Assembly: GCF_020509005.1 (NCBI RefSeq)
Contig: NC_063014.1
Location: 496,001 to 560,000 of the forward strand
Direction of reading: 5' to 3'
Source of the DNA: Fulvia fulva
Lineage: Eukaryota; Ascomycota; Dothideomycetes; Mycosphaerellales; Mycosphaerellaceae
DNA: 64,000 nucleotides
Shown here: positions 22,560-33,099 of the stretch, in pieces
Position numbering within the stretch: position 1 is the first letter of the stretch
How the letters are laid out: each line of letters opens with the position of its first letter
Program-made: the position numbers and the translations under genes
Notes under the pieces: generated by a model
Told to the model about the DNA's origin: nothing
Databases searched by the model: none
What the model saw: the letters and a program-made list of their open reading frames with translations, nothing else

Positions 22560-23610
22560 ACGAGCTTTACTACCGAGCGGGCTATACTACCGAGCGGGCC
22601 ACTTTTACTCAGAACTGTACTACTTCTATAGATATAGCTATATAACTACTATTATAGCGTATATTGTCTTTAAACGAGGCCAAACTGACCTTAGCTGTCT
22701 AGGCTACGAAACGCGACGTAACAATTACGAATCGACTTACTATAAAGGTATACGACGCGTTAGGAACTATACTAGGGTATCGATTAAATAGACGACCTCC
22801 TCGGGGTGACTACGAGCCTAATTCGAAGAAGCTTATAGAGCTAGAAGAGAGGGTAATACTTGAGTATATACTCGAGCTAGATCTTAGAGGTTTCCCGCTA
22901 TTAAAGGCTAGTATATAAGTAATAGCCGATTTATTACTATAAGAGAAGGGTCTTAAGCCCGCTAGTCTTAATTCGATAGACAGGTTTATTAGGCGGTATC
23001 GGAAGCTAAAGGTTCGTATAACACGTAGATACGATCCTTAGCGAGCCCTAATAGAAGATCTAGACGTTATCGAGAGTTGGTTCTTACTTATACGTAATAT
23101 AAAGGAGAAGTATAGTATCCTTAACTAGGACACCTATAACTTCGACGAGACAGGGTTTATAATAGGTGTCATTACGTCTTAGAGCGTCGTTACGGGTTCA
23201 GAAAGGCGTAGTAGAAAGAGGAAGGTCGTTTAATAGGGCAATAGAGAGGGAGTAGAGAGATAGCGTATTAGATAGCTCTTATACAAAGCGAGATTAGTAA
23301 GCTACATAAGTCTAATAAGGCCCTTATATAGATAGATAGATAGATGATTCATTTACCCGTTGTGGTGCCCTCCGGCCTATGCGGGTTTATGTCTATATAT
23401 GTTACTGTATAAGGTAGGAAACCTATTCCTAGGTAAAAACCTCCTCTCCTTCTCTAATAGCTTCCTTGCCATGAGTTCTCAGTTTTCCTTCCATTAGGGT
23501 GCACTAGTGTCATGGTGGTTAGCCTCTGACTACCTTGTCTGCAACCCTAGAGTTGTCCCCCTCTTCCTGCTCTCCTCCTCCTTCTTTCTCTCCTCAATCC
23601 ATCTCTCTGT

Positions 23611-26600
23611 TTACCTAGTAAGAGAGAACTGCTCCAAAAATCCTTGGTGGATGATCCACCTTGTAATTCTCTGGAGGTCTCCCTTATTGCTGATCATGGC
23701 TTGGAAGTTTCTGTTCCTTGCCCTTGCCCTCCATTCACCTCTCCCTGTACTCCATTCTTTGCAAACCAGAAGTCTATGTTCGACATTCTGGGACAGGTAG
23801 CCGCATGGGCAACTCTTGTCTTCGATACCTGGGACTTTTCTCTGATGCAGGTATGCCCTGACTCCGATGTGTTCAGAGCGGATTTGTATTGCTATGCTTG
23901 CTTCTGACCTGGTCAGGTCTGAGTACAGTAGGTAGTTGTGGCTACCAAACTGTTGGAGTGCCTTTGGGGTTCCTGGCCTCTGTGGGGTTCTTGTCCATTC
24001 AGTCTTCCAGAGGAGTCCTGCCATCCTTTCAGCTAGAGACTGTTGCTTCTTCCCTTGGCTGGCTGCTGATCCTCTCCCTTGAGCCCTTCTGTCCTGTTCC
24101 TGCTGGGCTAGGTGCAGCTGTTCTGCTAGTTCTTTGAACTTCTGCAGGTCCTGCTGCTTCTGTGGGGCTGGATTGGGTCTTGCTTGTCTGTGCCTTCTTG
24201 TGCACTGGCTCCTGATTTTGTTGACTGCCTTCTGGATTACTAGCTGGGCTGGGTATGCAGACGTCTTTCCTGCATACTGGTATCTCAACCCTTGAAGGTA
24301 GAGCTTGGCTGGTGGGGAGCCAGACTCCATTTCGACCACCCTTGTTGGAGTTGACTTGTATGCTCCAAGCACCTTTTTCAGACAGGAGGCTTGGGCTCTG
24401 CTGATGGGATCTGCAATTCTCTTTGGGATCTTGTCTTGGGCTGACCAGATCTGGGCTCCATATAGCATGGCTGGCTTCACAATGGCCTTGTACATAACCT
24501 TTGCTTTCGCAAATGTGGCTCCCCATGTGGAGGCTGTAAGCCTGTCAATTGATTGCCTGTTGTTGTCTGCTCTTGCCTGTGCTTTCTTGACCTGTGGTCC
24601 CCAGCTGAGCTTTGGATCCATCCATATTCCTAGCACCCTTAATTCACTTGAGGGTTCTGTTGTGTGTCCCTGAATAGTGATTGGGGCTTGCATATTGTGT
24701 CTGTTTCTGGCTCTACTGAAGTGGATGAGTTGATACTTCTCTGGGGCAAATCTGGCTCCATGTTTCCTGGCCCATTCCTCACATTCCTTGTGTTTCTTCT
24801 GCAAGATTCTGCAGTTCTCTTCTGTGCTGTCTGACCAGGCTAGGATGTTTGTGTCATCTACAAACCCTGAGGCTGATGTGTTTCTGGAGTTTAGCTTTGC
24901 TGGCAGGTCTGCCATAAAGAGGAGAAACAGGATTGGAGACATTGTTGATCCCTGTGGGATTCCTGTCTCTGTAGGCATGCTGTCAGATTTGTATCTGCCC
25001 AGTCTTAGTCTTGTGGTTCTGCCTCTGAGGAAGGACTGGATAAACTGGACTGTCCAGTTAGGGATAGCCTTCTGTTTCAGGATGTGGATCAGCCTCTGGT
25101 GTGAGACATTGTCAAAGGCTCCTGATATGTCTAGTGAGAGGAGTGTGGCTGCTTTGTTGTTCCCAAAGTGCCATAGGGTCTTGATCTGCTCTGTGATAAG
25201 TTCCACAGCTGTTAGTGTTGATCTTTGTTTCCTGCCTCCCATCTGTTCTTCAGGAAGGATTCCATGTTCTTCAGCTAGGTTTGTCAGCCTTTCTGCTATG
25301 ATCTTTTCCAGGAGTTTGCCTAGTGTGTTGAGCAAGGCAATAGGTCTGTATGCCTTTAGCTTTGTGTAGTCCTCTTTCTGTGGTTTTCTCAAGACCACAG
25401 TCAGTGACTCCTTGAAGTGTTTAGGGCAGTGTCCTTGGGCCATGCACTGTGAAAAGATGTTTGACAGTGCAGGGGAGATCTGGTCCTTGCATGTCTTAAT
25501 GAACAAGTTTGGAATCCCATCTGGTCCTGGGGCCTTGTTTCCTGAGAGTGTCTTAATGATGCTCTTGATCTCTCCCTCTCCCACTGTGCAGGATTGCTCT
25601 AGTGGTGTTGGATACACACTGCCCTCCAGATCCTGCAGGTCAGCTTCTACCTGTGTGCCAAAGAAATGTTTCCCCAATGCCTGTGCCTTTCCTGGGAGAG
25701 TGTGTTGGATTACTCCTTCCTGGTCTTCAATGTTTGGAAACTGGGGCAGCATGTTTCTGTCCTGTGTGGGTTGTCTTGCCCACTTTGCTAGTTTCCACAT
25801 CTTCTCAGGATTCTGGGTAATGGATCCAACTGTTGACCTCCACTCCAGCATCTTGTCCCTCTTGATCTGGGCCTTCTTGTCTCTGGTTGCCTGGTTGTAT
25901 CTGTCCCATGCTTCCTGGGAGTGGCTCTGGGTAAGGGCTCTCCTGGCCTGCCTGGCTGCCTTGACCTTCTCTGAGCATTCCTTTGTCCAGAATGGCTTCT
26001 GGTACAGTGACTGTTTCTTTTCTCTGGTGTGGGCTGCCGCAGTTTCCTGCATTGTTCTAACCAGTTCTGCCACTGCTTGGTCTATGTCTAAGGCTGTTTC
26101 CAGTCTCCTGGTCTCTAGTCCAGCTAGCTTCTGTTCCAGGTCTTGTCTGATCTGTTCCCAGTTGGCTGCCTTCCAGGCCAGCTGAGGTTCTAGGTCTCCT
26201 TCCTGCTGTGTCTGTGTTTCAAACTCCACCTGAATTGGGAGGTGATCTGATGAGGACTCCAAGTCCTGGTTAACCCAGCATCTGGTGACCTTCTGCTGCA
26301 GGTCATGTGATGCAAAGCACAGGTCAATGGTGCTTGAGCTTGCTCTCTGTGACCAGGTAGTTAGGCCCTTTGGGGTAACTAGGTGCATGTTGTTGCTTTG
26401 GGTAGTGGAGAGGAGTCTGTTAGCTAGGAAGTGATGGGCAGGTGCAAAGTCTGATCCCCATGTAGGATGGTGCAAGTTGAAGTCTCCCAGCACGATGTGT
26501 TGGGAGTCACTCTGCAGGATGTCTGGCAGCTGTTGTAGTGTGCCCAGCTGGGTGCTGCTTCTGGAGCTGGGGGGTGGGTTGTATACACTGTGGATGTGGA

Positions 26601-26916
26601 TGCTGCCTTGGTTGGTGTTGAGTCTGACTGAGGTGATGTCTCCCCCTTCCTGTTGGATTTGTTCCCAGCTGTCTGTTGCCATCTCTTTGCTGATGTACAT
26701 GCATGTTCTAGGGGTGCCTTGTTTGGCTAGGAGTGTGTGATACCTTGGGTCGTTAGCAGTAGATGGTCTGTTAGATTTGCTGTTGATCCAAGGTTCCTGG
26801 ACTGCAATAACTAGGTGTTTCTTTGGGTCCAGTGCTTGGAGAAAGCTTCTCTGGACCTTGTGCTGGCTTTTGTTGACGTTGTACTGGATAGTGGTAAGAT
26901 TAGGTGTCTCAATCAT
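23611..26916 (-). CDS. LINE-B ORF2, endonuclease-reverse transcriptase
   Basis: 1101 residues, open throughout. The ATG at 26916 overlaps the TGA stop of ORF1 as ATGA (26916-26913), a classical coupled stop-start. It begins with the EEP endonuclease (QYNVN, then VQEPW with E41; GDFNLHHPTW; SSDHLPI). The reverse transcriptase follows, with APGPDGIPN, LDISGAFDNVSH, GIPQGSTMSPILF and the catalytic FVDD, encoded near 24855-24866. A CPCG...H...C knuckle lies near the C-terminus. No RNase H motif is seen. The protein is clearly related to LINE-A ORF2 but strongly diverged. Arginine codons are almost only AGA/AGG because CpG is avoided. All catalytic motifs are intact, so the product could act in trans. 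Confidence 0.92.
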   Translation of the reverse strand: MIETPNLTTIQYNVNKSQHKVQRSFLQALDPKKHLVIAVQEPWINSKSNRPSTANDPRYHTLLAKQGTPRTCMYISKEMATDSWEQIQQEGGDITSVRLNTNQGSIHIHSVYNPPPSSRSSTQLGTLQQLPDILQSDSQHIVLGDFNLHHPTWGSDFAPAHHFLANRLLSTTQSNNMHLVTPKGLTTWSQRASSSTIDLCFASHDLQQKVTRCWVNQDLESSSDHLPIQVEFETQTQQEGDLEPQLAWKAANWEQIRQDLEQKLAGLETRRLETALDIDQAVAELVRTMQETAAAHTREKKQSLYQKPFWTKECSEKVKAARQARRALTQSHSQEAWDRYNQATRDKKAQIKRDKMLEWRSTVGSITQNPEKMWKLAKWARQPTQDRNMLPQFPNIEDQEGVIQHTLPGKAQALGKHFFGTQVEADLQDLEGSVYPTPLEQSCTVGEGEIKSIIKTLSGNKAPGPDGIPNLFIKTCKDQISPALSNIFSQCMAQGHCPKHFKESLTVVLRKPQKEDYTKLKAYRPIALLNTLGKLLEKIIAERLTNLAEEHGILPEEQMGGRKQRSTLTAVELITEQIKTLWHFGNNKAATLLSLDISGAFDNVSHQRLIHILKQKAIPNWTVQFIQSFLRGRTTRLRLGRYKSDSMPTETGIPQGSTMSPILFLLFMADLPAKLNSRNTSASGFVDDTNILAWSDSTEENCRILQKKHKECEEWARKHGARFAPEKYQLIHFSRARNRHNMQAPITIQGHTTEPSSELRVLGIWMDPKLSWGPQVKKAQARADNNRQSIDRLTASTWGATFAKAKVMYKAIVKPAMLYGAQIWSAQDKIPKRIADPISRAQASCLKKVLGAYKSTPTRVVEMESGSPPAKLYLQGLRYQYAGKTSAYPAQLVIQKAVNKIRSQCTRRHRQARPNPAPQKQQDLQKFKELAEQLHLAQQEQDRRAQGRGSAASQGKKQQSLAERMAGLLWKTEWTRTPQRPGTPKALQQFGSHNYLLYSDLTRSEASIAIQIRSEHIGVRAYLHQRKVPGIEDKSCPCGYLSQNVEHRLLVCKEWSTGRGEWRARARNRNFQAMISNKGDLQRITRWIIHQGFLEQFSLTR

Positions 26917-28183
26917 GACTCATCCATGCTGGTCTCCTGCTGGTCTTCTCGTGCTTCCTGCTGCTGGCTGCTATTTGGGATTGTGGTAAGGTTGAGCCTG
27001 CTTTGTGACGGGTCTCTTCCTGCAACCACAATTGATTTTGGTCTACCCATAGCAGGGTGGCCTTGGGCCTGTGTGGTCTCTTCTGTTCTGCCTCTTTTCA
27101 GAGGGTTGTAGACAGTCCCTAGGGGTTCTTGGGTGATTGTCCCTGTCTGGAATCTGATAGGGGTGTTGATCCTGGCTTCTCTTGCCCTCCTCTTTGCCTC
27201 AATCCTAGCTGTGCAGTCTTGGGACCAGGAAGGGTGTTTCTTTCCACAGCATGCACATCTGGCTTCACTCTTTGGGGCTGTGCAATTCTGTACTTTGTGG
27301 CTACCAGCACAGTGGGAACAAGTGTCCTTTTGGCTTGGGCATCTAGTAGAGATATGACCATACTGTTGGCACTTGAAGCATTGCAGTAGTCTGTGGGTGC
27401 TTCTATGGATTTCTGTGTCCATTCTTTCACATTCCCAGAAGATGCCCTTGTCAAGCACGGTGTTTGCCTGTTCTGCAGTGCCTATCCAGAGCACTAGAGA
27501 AGACTCTCTCTTTGTGTCCTTTGTCTTTCTGTTGACCCATGCTGCTTTTGTGATCTGTAGCCCTGGGCATACAGCCTGGTTCTGGTCCTGCAGCCTCTTA
27601 AGGTCTCCTTCAATGTCAAACTTTGTGGTCATTCCATGGGCAATAACCATATTTTGTTGGTGTGAGACCTTAGCCGTCTTGCCTAGTTTGACTGTCCACT
27701 CCTTCTGTGTCTCTAGCCTCTTCCTGTCTTGCTCCTGTCTTGCTCCTGTGCTGTGAACAGCTTAAGGACACCTCCCTTCTCTTTCCTGGCTCCAATGATG
27801 CCTTGTATCCCAATCTTCTGTATGATCCCCTTGCCTGACAGGCCCTCAATCTCTTTCTGCTCTTGCTGGTCGGAAATGTAGACCTTGATAGCTGTTTTCT
27901 GGGGGGGAGGGTTTTGGGATGCAACTGCTGCCCAGGTTGGTTGGCTTAGTTTCTGGCCTTCCTGTGTCCTCTTCTTTGCTGCTGCTGCTACTGTCCTGTT
28001 AATGATCTGTCCTGTTTGGCTCCTTAGTGCCTTTAGCCCTCCAAGGAGCTCCAAAATCATCCCCTTAAGTGCTCTTTCTGGGTGCTCGCCATCTCCTGCC
28101 ATTGCCATTGTTTCTGCCTTCCTGCAGACCTCCTTCCACTCGTTACTCTCCTGCTCCTGGTCGTTTCCTGCGATCGCTATCAT
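26913..28183 (-). pseudogene. LINE-B ORF1 (Gag-like), frameshifted by an 11-bp tandem duplication
   Basis: The frame starts at the ATG at 28183 (MIAIAGNDQEQE) and reads about 156 residues before passing out of frame near 27735, stopping at 27713. The remaining part is in another frame and runs to 26913, with zinc knuckles CFKCQQYGHISTRC, CSHCAGSHKVQNC and CACCGKKHPSWSQDC. The break is a tandem copy of CCTGTCTTGCT (plus strand) at 27724-27734 and 27735-27745. The RIPped LINE-B fragment at 43007-44492 has only one copy at the matching place (near 44385-44395), so the duplication is derived here. Otherwise this ORF is free of RIP. Confidence 0.9.
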
Positions 28184-28577
28184 CGTGTCACGCCTCTTCG
28201 AGGCCCTTATATAGCGGAAAGCACGAAAGCGCAAGTACATTTAGTCTAGAGGGTCTCTAACCTTCGATAAGGCGTCGCAATTAATACCTCTAGAGGATAC
28301 TAGGAGGTAGGAAGTGAGTAGAGAGTCGCTAGATAGTATTTGGCTAGTACTAAGGCTACGACGCTATAAGCGATATAGCGAGTCGGGGCATAACGTACGT
28401 ACCTATTAAGTAGACTTACTAGATAGCGAAGAATCTAAAGAGGAATTGTCCTCCTAGTAACGATTCTATAGGATATTGTCGTATTAAGATACCGTCGTAA
28501 TTAAAGTAGAAGTAGTATAGTTCTTAGTAAAAGTAGACCGCTCGGTAGTATAGCCCGCTCGGTAGTAAAGTACGTTA

Positions 28578-30250
28578 TAGGTAATCCTAGCTTTACTTCT
28601 TACAAATTTTATAAAACGGATTTACCGATAGCGGGGGCCGGTAGAATAAAGATGATTTAGTATTAAACAGGAAAGAAGAGAGTAGGGGAAAAGAATAAAT
28701 AGATAGGGGGGGGACTTTACTAAGAAAATAGGGATTATCGACTTTATTTATATTACTAGCCTTTACCGACGTCACTTAGAATACTATTGGTCGTAGCTAG
28801 TCTTTTCTCTTATTTCTCCGTCCTCTCCTATACGTAGCCTACCTTTAAAGATTATATTATTACACCGCTACCGGTATACGTTACTAAGGCCGTAGGCCTC
28901 TAAGAACCTACTAGCTACTAGTATAAACGTATTAACGTAATAACGGGCCTTTCGAGGCGAAACCCGTACTACCGATTTATTATTCTCGCTCCCCCTTACT
29001 ATCTCCTACCTATACTTGAAACTATTCTACGAGTAGGTCGAATTAATACTACTAACGGCTATATAAGAAGGACCTTCTATTCGTAGGAATCCTTATACCT
29101 ACTTCCTCTATAGGATTAACCTAGGTTAATCCTATCTATCGACCCGTCTCGATATAATCTATATATAGTCGCGACTCTTACGACTCTAATAACCTATAAG
29201 TAGGTCACTATACTAGTCGGTATATAACGAGGAGATCCCGGACTCTCTACCTACGCTACCGACTCTCCCTCCGGGGCCGGATATAAGAAATATCCCCGTA
29301 TCCCTAGAGGCCCTATAGCTACCCGCTATATTCCCTACGCCGCGTTAAGTTACCTAATAAGAACATCAAGCTCTTCTATATAAGCTTCTTAATATATAAG
29401 CGGGTATAGCGGTACCGCGAGCTATATAGTATAGGGCGGCTAATACGATACCCCTATTCCTAAGTACCCTATAGGCGGCGGACATACCGCCCGACTAGTC
29501 TACCGCGATAGTACGTATAGTCTCGACGGTAGTAAATACGGCTAGATAAGTGTCCTTTTAGAACTTTTAGCCTCTACTTAAAAGTCTACGCCCTTATATC
29601 CTATATCCTAGTACGCCTAAGAACCCTAGATTTACGGGTAACTATATCTCGTCCTTCCTCGAACGATTCTAAGGCTTCGGTAAAGAGTATTACGGAGTTA
29701 TCTCTAATAGGGAGAAAATTAAGAAGGCTATCCTTAATATAGAGCCGATACTCCGCGACGCCCTTAAGAGTCTCGATAGTTATACTAAGGGAGACTACGA
29801 GATATAGCGACGCGTATTATACGTCTAATACTACCGCGGGGATATAATATAAAGGCTTAGGTCGCGATTATATCTCGAGTAACTTTATAAGAAGGAACTT
29901 AAGATAGGTAACAACTTATAGGGCTTTCTTCTAAACTTTAGTACTACGAGTAAACGGATTAGCGTTCAAGACCTCGATAATAATAGTAGTACGCGGTACC
30001 TTCTTACCGCCCTTCTAGCCGAGATTACGAGGAAGTTATATACGAAGTGTAGGATTTTCCCTAGTAATAAGGCCTTATATTGCAACTTTAACGAGATCTT
30101 TCTATTAGTATCTAATACATTAAGGGGATAGGAGGGTATAACTTGTCTAAGAATGACCGTAGCGAGGAATTACGGCTTCTATATAAAAAGATCTAAAGGC
30201 GTACTCTCCCCTCGGAGATAAAACTCGAAGAACCTATAAAGTCTACTAGG
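28578..30250 (+). pseudogene. RIPped retroelement Gag-like remnant (unassigned family)
   Basis: TpA-saturated DNA. In the plus strand at about 29630-30140 a protein-like frame interrupted by RIP-type stops can be followed. It contains words such as FLERFQGFGKEYYG and RSRLYLEQLYKKELK that resemble Gag-like proteins of fungal LTR retroelements. The 28578-29600 part is not assignable. No LTR, protease or polymerase is attached. Whether it belongs to the integrase fragment at 37925-40022 cannot be decided; its Gag type looks different from that of the minus-strand gypsy at 40023-42800. Confidence 0.4.
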
Positions 30251-30255
30251 GGATT

Positions 30256-31610
30256 CGACTTTACTCCCCCGTACGCGTTTTTAGGGGGAAAGCTACTAGA
30301 TATAACCGTACGCTACGGAATGGCCTTAGTAATACTAAAGGGAATAGAGACGTAGAAGGCCCGTATAAGTATAAGTATAATCGACCTATACTTTCTATTA
30401 TAAGAACTTAAAGAGAGACTAGTCTAATGCCGACCAAACTACGCGCTAGAGGCCTTCTTAGACTATATCCCTATTTAAACGACGCTAGGGGTAAAGGCGA
30501 TAGAGGAGCTAGTAAGCGAACTACGCTATAACTAGAAGAAGGTACGCTAGGACGATATAAGAGACTTCCTAATAGTAAACCTACCGTAGTATAGGGAACT
30601 CGAGACGATAGCTTAGCTAGATTAAGTAGCGGAATAGATTACCTCGGTTATATAGTAAGTAGCGGAACAATATACGCCGTTACTCCTGCCCTTAATATAG
30701 TAGAAGGCCTTCTAGACCCCTAAATACTCTACGAAGGTAAAGGAGGCTAGAAGGGTAAGGCGATAGTAGACGAAGAAGTATACCTAAGAGACGTAGGAGC
30801 AATACTATCGCGCGATATAAGAGAAGTAGGTATAGATACGACGCGAGAAGCTATAGGACTAGAGAGCGACAATCGGGCTCGTTAGAGAAAACCCGGAATA
30901 GATATAGAGACTAGCTAAATAGGTACGACTACCTAAAGAGTAACGAACCCCTTACTTCCCTCTAATCGTAGACCGCGAAGGGATTGCCTAGACTATACCC
31001 CGGGGCAAGGCAAAAGTATTAGCCGACTATTTCTTTTCGACGTAAGTAGAGGTAGACCTTACGGACATCGACCCGAGTATATACCCGGAACCCCTAGATA
31101 TAGATTAGGCGGTTAGCTCTAATATAGTAATAGGAGTTATAAGTAAGCTAAAAAGACGAAAAGCCCTAGGCCTAGATAGGATACTAAATATACTACTAAA
31201 AGAGTATAGAGAAGAGATCGTACCGAGCCTTATAAACCTATTTACCGCGTACCTACGGCTAGGGTATTACCCGAAGCCGTATAGAGAGTCTATAATAGTA
31301 GTACTACGTAAGCTATAGAAGGAGGACTATACTTAGGCTAAATCGTATAGGCTAATCGTACTTCTAAACACGATAGGGAAGGTTCTAGAGAAGATAGTAG
31401 CCTAGAGACTTACGTAGCTAGCCGAGGACAACTACGTACTCCTAGTAATATAGATAGGGGGAAGAAGCTAGCGATTAATACTAATAGTAATAGAGCTAAT
31501 TACGGAGTAAATTAAGACCCTCTAGTACTACGGTAGGAACTAAGCGGCGTCCTTCCTATCCCTCGATATCGTAGAAGTCTTCGATAACGTCTTATACTAA
31601 AGGCTAATAT
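30256..31610 (+). mobile_element. LINE-C fragment, RIPped, cut by a LINE-A fragment
   Basis: Matches the interior of LINE-C copy 2 from about 34860 to 36205, i.e. the ORF2 stretch from the endonuclease into the reverse transcriptase. The decayed KAPGPDGIPN-like motif is near 31160 and the LDI-GAFD-like motif near 31560. It is truncated at the 5' side and stops at CTAATATA where the tail of a reverse LINE-A fragment begins. Frequent stops come from CAG/TGG to TAG. Non-functional. Confidence 0.8.
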
Positions 31611-32752
31611 AGATAGATAGATTTGTCATTCCCCTATTCTAGGTCCCTATTCGGCCTATATAGGTATATATCTATTATTATATATAAAGGGAAACCCGAA
31701 TAGGTAAAAACCCTTCCCGCCCTAACTTCTCCTTATCTAGATTAGCTTTCCCTCTAAACGTACGTAGTCTATATCACTACCCCGTTAGCCCCCGCTCCTA
31801 GCCGGTCTCGTCGCGCTACGCCGTATCCTCTCTTTCTATACTACTCCTACTAGGCGGTACTATTCTAGCTAGCCCTTCTCTAGTATCTAGTTCGTAATAC
31901 GCCGTAGGTCCTTAGCGTTATTAAGAAGTGCCCTAATCGTCCGGTTCCTCGCCTTTACTATCTACTCCCCCCTTCCTAGCGACTACCTCGGATAGACGAG
32001 GAGTACGTACCGTACGTTCTAGGAGCGATAGCCGTAGGGGCAGCTAGTATTCGTATATCCTAGAACCTTCCTCTATAATAGGTACCCCTAGAGGCCGATA
32101 TGTTCGCTTCGTAGTTAGGTTACTATACTACTCTATACCCTCGTAAGGCGGTAGTAGATAAGCTTTAGGGGGTACTTGACCGCGGATTTTGTAGCTAACT
32201 ATTCCTTAGGTTGTCCCGCTAGCTAAGGGCGTCTACTATACCCTACAACCTAGTTGTTCTACCTTTCCTTCTATAGTTACTCTATAAACAATTTCTTACC
32301 CTCCTATTATATTACTAGCTATTCGTCTCTTACCCGGTAGTTCGGCTCGTTTCCGAGTCGAATGCCCTTATACGCTAGTACTAATTCGCGGGCGCTTACG
32401 ACTATACTAGCGATAACCTTCTATACTAGGTACTATGCCGACTTACCTAAGTAGGAGGTCCGTAGTCCCTAGATATATAGGTCGATCGGCGGTATAGCGG
32501 TCTCGTACTTAAGTATTATTATTAGTATCGACTTATATACCCCGGTAACCTTCCTTGGGCATTAGTTTTAGATATTCGCTAACGGCGTAACGAGTCCCTT
32601 AAATAGGTAGGCCCTCTCGCCTAAGGACTATACTTAGCTACTATAGGTAGGGACTGGCCGTATAATAGCCGTATATAGAAGTCGTAACTACTAAAAGTCC
32701 GCCCCCTATATAGACGTAGTAAGCCTCTAGTATAATACTATATTCTGTTTAG
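31611..32752 (-). mobile_element. LINE-A fragment (3' end), RIPped
   Basis: Reverse-oriented LINE-A covering the tail, 3' UTR and the C-terminal third of ORF2, matching copy 2 from 17205 to about 18350. At its inner end it passes to a short stretch (about 32755-32780) resembling LINE-A near 20057-20085, which suggests an internal deletion or a rearranged junction. The insertion interrupts LINE-C fragment 1. RIPped, non-coding. Confidence 0.8.
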
Positions 32753-33099
32753 AGTAGGTTACTATATAGTAGTAGCGATATACTAGACCGAGACAGAGTG
32801 AAGGTGATACCTATAGCGGACGAGGACTATTTATTCGACAGCCCTTAATAAGGCGAGCAATCTACTTAAGTAGTAGCGACCCGCCTATACTAGCGGCGGC
32901 GTAATCGTAGTACAAAGAACCCTAAAACTAAGGTTCCGTTCCCCTAAAGGCAGACCCTAGAGTTACGGAGTTACGGAGGACAACTGCCTAATTAGGAAGC
33001 GCGACCCCGAATAGTAGCGAAGGATAGTAACTAACGAGAGCTATAGCCTTACGAACACTCTATACTAAGAGTCAAACCGGGGAACAGACTAAGGAAAAA

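Larger units (their letters stand above)
23332..28200 (-). mobile_element. LINE-B: non-RIPped, CpG-depleted Tad-like LINE
   Basis: About 4.87 kb, minus orientation, with the (ATCT)n tail read as GATA repeats at 23331-23344. It is flanked by a perfect 14-bp target duplication AGGCCCTTATATAG at 23318-23331 and 28201-28214. ORF2 (26916-23611) is open; ORF1 (28183-26913) has an 11-bp duplication causing a frameshift. Only 17 bp precede the ORF1 ATG, so the 5' UTR, and probably the promoter, is missing: likely a slight 5' truncation. CpG is almost absent (none from 24510 to 26037), whereas CpA and TpG are plentiful, so RIP has not acted. A RIPped fragment of the same family lies at 43007-44492. 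Confidence 0.93.
22560..28575 (+). mobile_element. pogo/Fot1-like element copy 2, RIPped and split by LINE-B
   Basis: The left part is 22560-23331 and the right part 28215-28575. Removing LINE-B and one copy of its target duplication leaves 1133 bp, identical in length to copies 1 and 3. The flanking dinucleotides are TA at 22558-22559 and 28576-28577. The left terminal repeat starts ACGAGCTTTACTACC, slightly diverged. Interior is the same decayed pogo N-terminal region lacking the DDE core. The split shows that LINE-B arrived after this element was in place and, since LINE-B itself is clean, after it was RIPped. Confidence 0.88.

Noticed and set aside
23331..23344. GATA repeats as possible regulatory GATA-factor sites
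   Set aside because: They are the reverse complement of the LINE-B (ATCT)n tail and recur at the ends of the other LINEs.
24305..26185. Long plus-strand open frames (up to 257 codons) inside LINE-B
   Set aside because: Antisense to ORF2; no start context or domain, explained by CpG-poor codon bias that removes stops on the opposite strand.
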